Position numbers and translations under genes: made by a program. From NCBI GenBank assembly GCA_001275005.1, contig JWZX01001314.1, positions 1 through 24,754 of the forward strand: a stretch of 24,754 nucleotides of DNA, in the 5' to 3' direction. Below, one piece after another: positions 15,524-24,078 of this stretch. Numbering within the stretch: the first letter of the stretch is position 1; each line of letters starts with the position of its first letter. The notes beneath the pieces are model-generated. The model searched no databases. It worked only from the letters and a program-made list of their open reading frames with translations, and was not told where the DNA came from. Source of the stretch: Chrysochromulina tobinii. Lineage: Eukaryota; Haptophyta; Prymnesiales; Chrysochromulinaceae.

Positions 15524-16074
15524 GCGCATGGTCGCGCAACCGATATTCAGAGCACGTGTCAAGCAGGACGCCGTCGTCCCTGCGCCCTCTCCTCGCGAGT
15601 AGCGTGGCCTCGGTGGGCCCGGTGCGACTCGCGCAAGAGAGATGAGGTGGTCTGACCTTTTGAGCTCTGAAGTGAATGTGTTTTTAAGAAGTCGTAGACA
15701 GTACGAGTACACATGTGCACTCAATGTTAGTAACGCCCACTATTGTAAGCGGCGGCAACGACTCATGAGACGGCCTCTGATGCTCTCGTCTGGATTTTAT
15801 TCTTCTCTCGACACTCGAGTATAGATTACACATATAACAGTTATGAGTTAACGCCAGCCGCCTGATCCGGTTTAAAGTCTTTTAGCGAACAGGCGTCCCC
15901 GTCTCGGCACTCGCGCTCTATCACCCGCGCGCGCACTCGGGTCTCGTCTTCGCATACTTTAACTCCACACCGTGTACGACGCCATCGGCCGCGGTCCCGA
16001 CACCCATCCATATCTCACGCTTGGGTCATCATGCTGAGGAGCCTAACGGACTGACTGAGACTCTCGTAAAATCC
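15524..16074. other. Convergent 3' intergenic region between UQCRH and the deaminase gene
   Basis: These 551 bases between converging genes hold no supported gene. I note a near-palindrome around ACATGTG (15705-15722) and an ATAAC-A-GTTAT inverted repeat near 15836-15846, in an A/T-richer patch. Confidence 0.4.
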
Positions 16075-16678
16075 TCATGACCTGGGGCTGCACCGGCTGC
16101 ACCACGACGCCGCCTGGCAGCGCAGCGCGCCGCGCGCGATCGCCTCCTCGTCGCCGCGCGAGCAGTGGCCGCTGTGCGCGCTGCTCTGCAGCAGCCGGGT
16201 CACCGGGTGGATCTCGCAGCCGATGGTGCCGTCCGCCCCCTGCTCCCCGGTGCTGAAGATGACGCGCTGCACGCCGAAGGCTTCGAGCGTGCGCAGGCAG
16301 CGCATGCACGGTTGGGAGAGGCCAAACCGGCCGGCGGGATCGCGTTGCGCCGTGCCCTGGAGCTGGCGCCCCTCGGGGAGCACACGCACCACGTACAGGT
16401 CGCAGTGGCGTAGGCTATTCTTGCGCCGCTTCGGGTGATCATAATTGTAAGCTTGAGCCTTGTAAAACCCACGGAACGGCGACCACAGCCGCCACCTCCG
16501 AGTGAAGCGAGGTCGCGTTCGCCGCGCCGGGGACCGAGGTGTTGCGCGAGCGCGCCGAGTTGTGGCCGACGCCGAGCACCTTGCCGCCGCGCACGAGCAG
16601 GGCGCCGTGCTTCGTTGTCTCAGATGATTGCTCTGCCTCGACGGCAGCAAGCGCCAAAAAGCGCTGATGGCGGCACAT
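16075..16678 (-). CDS. CMP/dCMP deaminase-like zinc protein with one internal frameshift
   Basis: The first frame starts at the only in-frame ATG (16678) with MCRHQRFLALAAVEAEQSSE, then HGALLVRGGKVLGVGHNSAR and TSLHSEVAAVV, which carries the zinc-binding and catalytic His-Ser-Glu. The matching second half (RGFYKAQAYNYDHPKRRKNS, DLYVVRVLPEG, and SQPCMRCLRTLEAFGVQRV with the zinc-binding Pro-Cys-x2-Cys) is in another frame, ending in TGA at 16075. The switch lies near 16460-16480 and needs removal of one base. The sequence there has AAAACCC and GGAACGG runs. No intron of normal size fits; the best GT-AG candidate would be only 37 bases. All zinc ligands are present, so one-base sequencing error, a recent pseudogene, or translational frameshifting are all possible. 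Such enzymes deaminate cytosine nucleotides; the exact substrate is unknown. Confidence 0.65.
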
Positions 16679-16975
16679 CTGCCGCGCGGTGGCCGGGGAT
16701 GGGTGAGGGTGGATGAGGGGCTCAGTGGCACGAGCAGCGATCACGGGCGGGCTGTTGCGTGGGCGCGCATCGTCGGCGTACGATTGCTGCTCGGTCTCCG
16801 GTTGATGGATCAATGCAGATGCGACACTGTGTGATGCGACACGATGCGACCGCAACCGATGGATCGAGCTTCCCTAATAACCTAGTGGCCTACGGCGTCC
16901 TCCGACTAGCAGGGAAGTTTTGCAGGTCGTGGAAATTTGGATTACGCAATGTGGTCGGAAGAGTAGCGACCGTCC
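16679..16975. promoter_or_regulatory. Divergent intergenic region between deaminase and exchanger genes
   Basis: These 297 bases separate start codons at 16678 (minus) and 16976 (plus). They include short repeats of GATGCGAC around 16818-16850. The TTCACA motif seen near other starts is absent here. No coding potential was accepted. Confidence 0.4.
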
Positions 16976-19816
16976 ATGCAGCGGGGTGCTTCGAGCGGGA
17001 GCTTGAGCGCCCGCGGACCGCCTCGCAACGGTGCTGCAACGCCGCCGCAGCTCGGCAAGCCGTCTTCGTCCGCGTCGCAGCAGCAGTGTCACTCGGCTCG
17101 CGCCAACGTGGGCTCCACTCCGACGCGTCGGTCGGACTTGCTGCTGCTGCCGTCCGAAGTCGCACGCAGCAACGAGCGCGATCTCAGCACGTCCCCAAAC
17201 GCGCGGGCCAAGCAGTCGAAGCGGACGGCTCCTGAGCTCACCGCCAAGCGGCAGTCGTACACGCCGCCGCCTGCGGGCGTGCCAGTGGCCACGCGCAGGT
17301 GCAACCAGACGTGTCGCGTGATGGTGATGACGGCCGTCGGCGTGGGTGCCGGCTACTGGGCGCGGCTGCTGCAGGAGACGCCCGCGTGCGCGACGTCGTC
17401 AGGCACGGTGGCCCAGATGCTGAGCAGCGCCCAGAGCTTGAGTGCGTCGCTCATCGCGTGGGGCATGGACGATCACGGCGCAGACGCGTGCAAGGACGGG
17501 CTACTCCTCGCCGGCCCGACGCCCTCGCCACTGAACGTCGCCATCTTCATGCTCGCCCTGCTCTGGGCGTTTCTGGGCGTCATGATCGCCGCGGACGCGT
17601 TCATGGTCGCGATCGAGCGCATCACCTCGCAGGAAACCAAGGTGATGCGCAAGGTCAATGGGCAGCCAAAGGAGTTCACGGTGCTCGTGTGGAACGCGAC
17701 GGTCGCCAACCTGACGTTGATGGCGCTCGGCTCCTCCGCGCCCGAGATACTGCTCTCCACCATCGAGATCGTGAGCTCGGGCTTTTACGCGGGTGAGCTT
17801 GGGCCGTCGACGATCGTGGGCTCCGCCGCATACAACCTCATGATCATCTCGGCCGTGTGCGTGACTTCGCTGCCGCCGGGCGAGCGCAAGAAGATCAACG
17901 ACCTCGGCGTCTTCGCGCTCACCGCCGTCTTCTCGCTCTTTGCGTATGTGTGGCTCCTCATCATTCTCCAGGTCTCCTCACCGAACATCATCGAGCTGTG
18001 GGAAGGTGGGGTGACCTTCTTCTTCTTCCCCCTGCTCGTGGGGCTCGCGTATCTCGCCGACGTGGGCGTCTTCAAGTGCATCGGCATCTGCGCTGGCGCC
18101 GGTGGCGCGGGCGCCTCGTCGGGCGAGGTGGTGGCGCTCAGCCACGAAGGTAAGGAGATCCTGCTCGACAAGGCGATGGATATCATCATCAGGGCCGGCG
18201 ATGCGGACGCTGCCGCCGAGGATCTCGCCGCGATGCTCGCGAAGAAGAAGACGCGCGCCCTCTATCGCGTGAGCGCGAGCCGCTCGGCCACGATGGGGCG
18301 CCTACCCGTCGGGCAGGGGAAAGCCTTGATCTCGCAATTCGAGGACGGCCGGCCGGCGACCTTTCAGTTCCGCCACAGCCTCCTCACGTTGCCGCCCGGC
18401 CAGAAATGGGTAGATGTTCACGTCGATCGGAGCGGCAGCCTCGAACTGCCGTGCTCCGTGCGCTTTCGCTCTGTCGGCCAATCGGGCGGCGGCGAGGCGC
18501 GCTCCGAGGGCGCGATCGAGTTCGCGCCGGGGCAGGCGGAGAGCTATGTGCGCATGACGGTACTCGACTCCGAGTCCGCCTTTTATGTCGTCCTGGTCGA
18601 GCCGAGCCCCGGCGCCGTCGTGGGCGCGCAGTGGAACTGCGCGGTGCTCGTCGAGCACGCGCACTCGGCGGGCGTGCTCAAGTTTGAGCACGAGCGCATG
18701 TCGATTAAGGAGAGCGAAGGCGTGCTCTGGGTGACAGTCAAGCGTGTGGGCGGCAGCACGGGCAAGATCAAGTTCACGCTGCGCACGAAGGACTTGAGCG
18801 CCGTGGCGGGCGCCGACTACGTCGCGGTCGACCACGAGGTGTTCATGGCGTCCGGGCAGACGGAGCACACCTTCCCCGTGCACGTCTTCGATGACGACGT
18901 GTTTGAGCAAGAGGAGACGTTTCAGATCATCCTGTCGGACCCGCAGGGCGGCGCCACGTTCGACCCGACCACCGACGGCGGGGGCGAGCAGGCGATCGCG
19001 ACCGTTACGATCATCTCGGACGAGGTGGTGCGCCGCAGGGTGGACGAGATCGCGTCCCTCGTACACCTGAACGCGCACGACCTCGGCGCCTCGAGGATGT
19101 CCTGGGCGAAGCAGTTCCGGGAGGCCTTCGAGTACGAGGGATCGCCCACGTGCGCCGGCGTGTCGGTGTACCTCCTCGCCCTGCCATGGAAGGTGCTCCT
19201 CGCATTCACGCCGCCCGTGCGCCTATGGAACGGCTGGCTGGCCTTCTCGGCGGCGCTCGGCTTCATTGGCATCCTGACCGCCGTCATCGGCGACCTCGCC
19301 ACCCACCTGGGCTGCACCATGGGTTTGCTCCCCTCCATCACCGCCATCACCTTCATCGCGATGGGCACCTCTCTGCCCGACACCTTCGCGTCTCGGACGG
19401 CCGCCATGCAAGAGCCGTGCGCCGACTCGTCGATTGGCAATATCACCGGCTCGAATAGCGTCAACGTCTTCTTCGGCCTCGGGCTCCCTTGGGCGCTCGC
19501 CGCCTTCTATTGGCGATGGGCGTACTCGGCCGACGCAGAAGCGACGTGGCGCGCGCGGTTCGCGGATGCACCGTGGTACTCGGCCGACATGCCCGTCGCC
19601 TTCGTCGTCGAGGCTGCCGAACTCGGCTTCTCAGTGCTCGTCTTCTCTCTGACCGCTCTCCCCTGCCTTGGCGTCCTCGTGCTGCGCCGCGCCGTCAGCG
19701 GCTACGAGCTGGGCGGCGACTCCAGATGGGCGTGGCTCACAGCCATCTTCTTCGTCCTGCTCTGGATGATCTACATTGGCATGTCGGTCGCATTCACGTA
19801 TGGCTACTTTGAGTGA
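16976..19816 (+). CDS. Sodium/calcium exchanger (NCX type) with two Calx-beta domains
   Basis: The 946-residue product exports Ca2+ in exchange for Na+ across a membrane, probably the plasma membrane. A Ser/Pro/Arg-rich cytosolic head (1-110) is followed by hydrophobic segments. The first exchanger domain contains the alpha-1 repeat ATVANLTLMALGSSAPEILL (about 241-260). The large cytosolic loop carries a first Calx-beta-like domain (about 459-560) and a clear second one (about 565-683) with the Ca-binding FDDDVFEQEETFQIILSDP motif. The second membrane domain holds the alpha-2 repeat (ITFIAMGTSLPDTFASRTAA, about 788-807, then SSIGNITGSNSVNVFFGLGL). The size equals animal NCX (about 940-970), and the domain order is the same. 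Binding of Ca to the Calx-beta domains normally activates the exchanger. The gene has no introns. The first 100 residues look unlike a signal peptide, so the true start could lie slightly downstream. Confidence 0.92.
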   Translation: MQRGASSGSLSARGPPRNGAATPPQLGKPSSSASQQQCHSARANVGSTPTRRSDLLLLPSEVARSNERDLSTSPNARAKQSKRTAPELTAKRQSYTPPPAGVPVATRRCNQTCRVMVMTAVGVGAGYWARLLQETPACATSSGTVAQMLSSAQSLSASLIAWGMDDHGADACKDGLLLAGPTPSPLNVAIFMLALLWAFLGVMIAADAFMVAIERITSQETKVMRKVNGQPKEFTVLVWNATVANLTLMALGSSAPEILLSTIEIVSSGFYAGELGPSTIVGSAAYNLMIISAVCVTSLPPGERKKINDLGVFALTAVFSLFAYVWLLIILQVSSPNIIELWEGGVTFFFFPLLVGLAYLADVGVFKCIGICAGAGGAGASSGEVVALSHEGKEILLDKAMDIIIRAGDADAAAEDLAAMLAKKKTRALYRVSASRSATMGRLPVGQGKALISQFEDGRPATFQFRHSLLTLPPGQKWVDVHVDRSGSLELPCSVRFRSVGQSGGGEARSEGAIEFAPGQAESYVRMTVLDSESAFYVVLVEPSPGAVVGAQWNCAVLVEHAHSAGVLKFEHERMSIKESEGVLWVTVKRVGGSTGKIKFTLRTKDLSAVAGADYVAVDHEVFMASGQTEHTFPVHVFDDDVFEQEETFQIILSDPQGGATFDPTTDGGGEQAIATVTIISDEVVRRRVDEIASLVHLNAHDLGASRMSWAKQFREAFEYEGSPTCAGVSVYLLALPWKVLLAFTPPVRLWNGWLAFSAALGFIGILTAVIGDLATHLGCTMGLLPSITAITFIAMGTSLPDTFASRTAAMQEPCADSSIGNITGSNSVNVFFGLGLPWALAAFYWRWAYSADAEATWRARFADAPWYSADMPVAFVVEAAELGFSVLVFSLTALPCLGVLVLRRAVSGYELGGDSRWAWLTAIFFVLLWMIYIGMSVAFTYGYFE

Positions 19817-20130
19817 GCCCTCCTCGCACGCATCCCTTCAAAGTCCACCCGCGGCAGATGTGGACTCGGTGGCGGCGCACGATCGGATTGGCTGTGCGAA
19901 ATGATCGCGCGGGCGATTTTTGAAGGAATCGTTCCGATGCGGCCACGCGCCGCCCTTGGGCGCCGATGATGAAGCTTTCAGTAGCTTTGGGTACCCAATA
20001 CAAGAACCGGGTCGAGTTCAGTAGAGCAGAAGTACGGTAGGCCAAATCTTTTCGACAAATCTTCTACCGCTGGGCCGGCGCTCGAGCGCGTCGTGGACGT
20101 GGTCCGCGAGCGGAGGCCGGAGCGCTGTCT
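19817..20130. other. Intergenic region between exchanger and acetyltransferase genes
   Basis: These 314 bases separate two plus-strand genes. No gene, strong repeat or recognisable promoter element was seen. It presumably contains the exchanger 3' end and the acetyltransferase promoter. Confidence 0.4.
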
Positions 20131-23100
20131 ATGCGTCCTAACAAAGGCGAGGAGACGCACCAAGAAGTCGAGTGCGCGGCCGCGCGCCTCCTCCGGTCCT
20201 GGCGCCGCGGTCCTAGCGGTGGGCTCAAAAAACCAAAGGAACCACATTCACAGACGGAGGACCGTGAACGCGACGGCGCGGCGGCGGGCGCGGCGCCTGG
20301 CGTCGAGACGAGTCGGGGCATGGAAGCCAAGCAACCCGCAGCCGGTGGCTCAGCCGGAGGCCTTTTGGGGGGGATGGGAGACACCCCCTCAGCGAGCGTG
20401 AGTCTCCCAGAGCTCATTCGCGCCATCCGCGGCCAAATCCCGAACGAGAAGTGTGACCTGCTCGAAGACCTCGTCCAGAAGCTGCAGAAACGTGAGCTCC
20501 GGCTCAACAGGCAGGAATTTTTGCACCGCGTCAAGGACATTGCTGGCGACGATGCCCCAGCATTGCGCATGGCTCTGAAGCAGCTTGCCGTCGATCGCCG
20601 CGCGCCCGATCCGCAGCCGTCATCGCTCGGCAGCGGATCCGCAGGTGTCCTGCCCTCGGCCACCGGTGCACCGCCCGCGCCCGCGCCCGCAGCAGCCGTG
20701 CCTGATGCCACCGATGCGCCGGATGGTCCTCTGGATGGTGCGCAGCAGACGGGGCCATTAGGGGGGCAAGGCGAGATGGCCCGCGCGCCGGCGGCGTCCG
20801 CTTCGCAGCCGACGAATGTCGGAGCTCATCTCGGGATGGGGGGTGGGGATGCTCGCGCCGGGGATGCACCTCGAGGTGCGGACGCGACGAACGCAGCCTG
20901 TGCTGGGTTGCCGAGCGCGCCGAGTTCGGCCTCGGCCTTGGCGCCAGCCGCGCAGCAGCAGCAGCAGCAGCAGCGCCTCGAGGTGGCGGCAGCCGCCGTG
21001 CTCGTGCACGCTGCCGGTTGCATGGACCAAACTTGCAAGGTGCCGCACTGCAACAAGATGAGGAAGATCCACACACACTTCCTCGAGTGCAACACTGCCG
21101 ACTGCGCGATTTGCAAGAAGCTGAAGCCACTCACGTACATTCACGCCAAGCATTGCGTGTCCGCACCCGGCGAGCAGTGCGTCATCCCGTACTGTGCGCG
21201 TGCGAAGAAGGAGCTGCACTTGCTGGTGCAGCGGCGAGGTGGCGTCAGCGGGGCGGATGAGCTACGGCTGGCGGGCTCGTCCAGCGGCGTTGTTGGTGGT
21301 GGACGGCCGGCAATGGGCGACGGCTTCTCGGCACCCGCATCTTTGACCCATTCGACCGGGATGCCGAGCGGGATCGTCTCCTCGGGCATGGCTCTCGAGT
21401 CGATGAACACGCACTCGCAAGCGCACTACCTGCTGGTTCTGGCGCATGTGATGAAATGTCCGTCCGCCAACTGCACTGTACCCGAGTGCGCACCGACCAA
21501 GGCGCTCGTGACGAACCACACGCGCTCGTGCCGGGCTGGGGACGCGTGCGCCTACCCGCGCTGCGCCCTCTCCAAACGTCTGATGCGCCATCACCGCGAG
21601 TGCCCGGACCAGATGTGCTCCATCTGCTTGCCGTTGCGCCGACGCCTCGCCGCAGCAAAGATTGGGGTCGCGGCCGCAGCGCAGCCCGATCCGAACCAGC
21701 AGCCGAAGCGCAAGCCCACGAAGCGGAAGAAGGAGGACAGGGACGACGATGACATGGCGAGCGGCGATCCGAAGCGCAAGCGCAAGGAGGGGGAAGCGGG
21801 CGGGCAGCTGGATGCACGGGTAGTTTCGAGGAAGAGAGCGGCCGCCCCGGCGGCGGCGCAAGAGGCGCAGGAGGCTCAGATGGCGGGCGGCGGAGACGAC
21901 CTGCTCGAGTCGGGCTTCTGCGTCTCGGTCCTCTTTGCCTCGGGTAAACGGGCTCTCCCCGGCGTCCTCGGCGAGGAGTCACGTGGTGACTGGCGCTCTG
22001 GCATCGTCATGCGGGCCCACAAGTCCGCGAATGATGACGAGATGGTGTACGACATCATGATGGCAGAGGGCAAGGAGGAGAAGTCGGTCCCCCATTCTCG
22101 ATGCCGGATGGTGTGCCACATCTGCTTGACCGACAAGCGCACCTTCCGCCCCCCCTCCATGTATTGCGAAAAGTGCTTCACCGCCATCCATCAGCGTTGG
22201 AGCTACTGGGAAGAGGGCGGCGACGAAGGCGGGCTCAAGCTGTGCAAACGGTGCTACGCGGACATCAAGGCCTCCGCGAAGCCCAACCGCGTCCTCGCTG
22301 ACCTGGCACATCGCAACAACCTGCAAATCGACAACTTCATCGAGAAGAAAGAGAAGGACCGCCCGGAGTACGTGGACAATTGGGTACAGTGCGACGAGTG
22401 CCATGCTTGGATGCATTGGACGTGCGGCCTGTACAAAGGCGAGGACACGCCGGACGACTGCTTGTTTTTCTGCGACACCTGCCGGCTCACCCGAGGCAAG
22501 GCGCTCGCCCCGGAGCTCACGGTGCCCTCCTCCGCGGAGCTGGCCGAGAATGCGCTCTCGCAAGCCCTGCAGGCGAAGCTGCACAAGGAGTTGAGCGGAC
22601 TTGGGGTGACGTGCAACCCCGTCACCGTCCGCGTCGTGTCTAACGTCGAGACGGTGACCAAGTTTGACAAGGAGCAGGCGCCAGGCGGCGCGATCAAAGG
22701 CGCCGGCGAACAGGTTGTCATCGGCAAGACCTTCCCGTACCGCTCCAAGTGCATCCTCGCGTTCCAGCACGTCGAGGGGCACGAGGTGTGTTTCTTCTCG
22801 ATGTACGTGCAGGAGTACGGCTCGGACTGCCCTGAGCCCAACGCCAACCGCGTGTACATCTCTTACCTCGACTCGGTGCGATACTTCAAGTCACAGCCAG
22901 AGGGCCATCGCACAACGGTCTACCACTCCATTCTGGTCAACTACCTGGCGTACGTGCGCGAGCTGGGGTTCACGCACGCGCACATCTGGGTCTCGCCCCC
23001 CAAGCAAGGCGATGACTTCATCTTCTACGCTCACCCGGAGACCATGGTGCAAAAGCGCATGGGCCTGCTGAAGCTCAAGGAGTGGTACGAGAAGATGCTC

Positions 23101-24078
23101 GAGGTCGCAAAGTCGCGCGGCATCGTGGTGGAATACCAAGACATGCAGGAGGTCTACAAGGATATTGAGTCGATTGAGGACATCCCAATGTTCTCTGGGG
23201 ACCACTGGGCAGCGTCCATCGTGAATAAGATGCAGGAGCTCAGGAACAAGCGAGAGGATGCGAAGGATCCCAAGTCGAAGCCAAAAGGGAGCTCCTCGGC
23301 TGCACACGGTGACACCCTTGGCGAAGAGACCAAGGACGACCTGCTGCTCAACCAGATCACGGAGGAGATGCGCTCCATGCGGAATCATTTCATCGTGGTC
23401 ACGCTTCTCGAGCTCAAAAAGGGTCAACAGCGCGCCGTCATTCACGACCCTGTCCCTCTGATCTCCAACGAGTTTGTGGACACACGCTCGGCATTCCTCG
23501 AGCGGTGCCAGATGTACCACTGGCAGTTCGACGAGCTTCGCAATGCACAGCACTCGACACTGATGCTCCTGTATCATCTGCATGGCATGCACAGGGCCGC
23601 AAAGGCGAAGCTGGCTCTGCAGGCCGTCGAGAAGGTGCAGCCAAAGGAGGGAGTCGGGGGCGTTCCGGCGGGCGCCAGCCGTAGTCCCGGCGGGATTGCC
23701 ACGTCGCGCTCGTCCAAGATTGAGACGGCCATGCACGATTGGTCCACGTTGCTGGCGCATGCCAACCAGGCGGCCACTAGCGTCGGGGGGCTGCCCCCCA
23801 CCTGGGCGTTGCCCCCCGACGACCTGTTCCAGCGCATACTCGCGCAGATCAATCGCTCGAAGCGCGACATTTTGCAGGAGAAGTACAATGCTTGCCTGAG
23901 TCCAGCATGCTCCGCTCAGGCGCGCTCGGTTTTCATTCGCGTCTTGAAGCGCATTGCGGAATCGTTCATGACGTGTCTACTGCAGATGCAGATGCAGGTT
24001 GGAGCCGGCGACCCCAATGCTCAGCCGCGCCCGAGCGTCCCCCAACCGGCGCAAGCTAATGGTTGGGGGAGGGCCTAG
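20131..24078 (+). CDS. CBP/p300-type histone acetyltransferase (KAT11) with RST-like and two TAZ-like domains
   Basis: The 1315-residue nuclear coactivator should acetylate histone lysines. Order: an RST-like domain (about 92-153: LPELIRAIRGQIPNEK to QEFLHRVKDIAGDDAPALRM); poly-Gln (275-281); two Cys/His-rich TAZ-like fingers (about 288-365 and 430-510); a basic, nuclear-localisation-like stretch (about 522-555); a small Tudor/chromo-like module (about 595-661); a RING/PHD zinc region (about 662-785, with WVQCDECHAWMHWTC); then the KAT11 domain (about 808-1150). Key p300 features are kept: RVYISYLDSVRYF, HIWVSPPKQGDDFIFYAHPE (Trp953 matches p300 Trp1436) and EWYEKML (Tyr986 matches the catalytic Tyr1467). 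No bromodomain, ZZ finger or C-terminal TAZ2 is visible; the C-terminus is a helical segment (SVFIRVLKRIAESFMTCLLQ). An ATG at 20320 (MEAKQP) is an alternative start that removes a low-complexity head. No introns. Confidence 0.9.
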   Translation: MRPNKGEETHQEVECAAARLLRSWRRGPSGGLKKPKEPHSQTEDRERDGAAAGAAPGVETSRGMEAKQPAAGGSAGGLLGGMGDTPSASVSLPELIRAIRGQIPNEKCDLLEDLVQKLQKRELRLNRQEFLHRVKDIAGDDAPALRMALKQLAVDRRAPDPQPSSLGSGSAGVLPSATGAPPAPAPAAAVPDATDAPDGPLDGAQQTGPLGGQGEMARAPAASASQPTNVGAHLGMGGGDARAGDAPRGADATNAACAGLPSAPSSASALAPAAQQQQQQQRLEVAAAAVLVHAAGCMDQTCKVPHCNKMRKIHTHFLECNTADCAICKKLKPLTYIHAKHCVSAPGEQCVIPYCARAKKELHLLVQRRGGVSGADELRLAGSSSGVVGGGRPAMGDGFSAPASLTHSTGMPSGIVSSGMALESMNTHSQAHYLLVLAHVMKCPSANCTVPECAPTKALVTNHTRSCRAGDACAYPRCALSKRLMRHHRECPDQMCSICLPLRRRLAAAKIGVAAAAQPDPNQQPKRKPTKRKKEDRDDDDMASGDPKRKRKEGEAGGQLDARVVSRKRAAAPAAAQEAQEAQMAGGGDDLLESGFCVSVLFASGKRALPGVLGEESRGDWRSGIVMRAHKSANDDEMVYDIMMAEGKEEKSVPHSRCRMVCHICLTDKRTFRPPSMYCEKCFTAIHQRWSYWEEGGDEGGLKLCKRCYADIKASAKPNRVLADLAHRNNLQIDNFIEKKEKDRPEYVDNWVQCDECHAWMHWTCGLYKGEDTPDDCLFFCDTCRLTRGKALAPELTVPSSAELAENALSQALQAKLHKELSGLGVTCNPVTVRVVSNVETVTKFDKEQAPGGAIKGAGEQVVIGKTFPYRSKCILAFQHVEGHEVCFFSMYVQEYGSDCPEPNANRVYISYLDSVRYFKSQPEGHRTTVYHSILVNYLAYVRELGFTHAHIWVSPPKQGDDFIFYAHPETMVQKRMGLLKLKEWYEKMLEVAKSRGIVVEYQDMQEVYKDIESIEDIPMFSGDHWAASIVNKMQELRNKREDAKDPKSKPKGSSSAAHGDTLGEETKDDLLLNQITEEMRSMRNHFIVVTLLELKKGQQRAVIHDPVPLISNEFVDTRSAFLERCQMYHWQFDELRNAQHSTLMLLYHLHGMHRAAKAKLALQAVEKVQPKEGVGGVPAGASRSPGGIATSRSSKIETAMHDWSTLLAHANQAATSVGGLPPTWALPPDDLFQRILAQINRSKRDILQEKYNACLSPACSAQARSVFIRVLKRIAESFMTCLLQMQMQVGAGDPNAQPRPSVPQPAQANGWGRA

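Noticed and set aside
20758-22782. Several minus-strand frames of 150-270 codons opposite the acetyltransferase
   Set aside because: They are shadows of a strongly conserved plus-strand protein, with no recognisable motifs.
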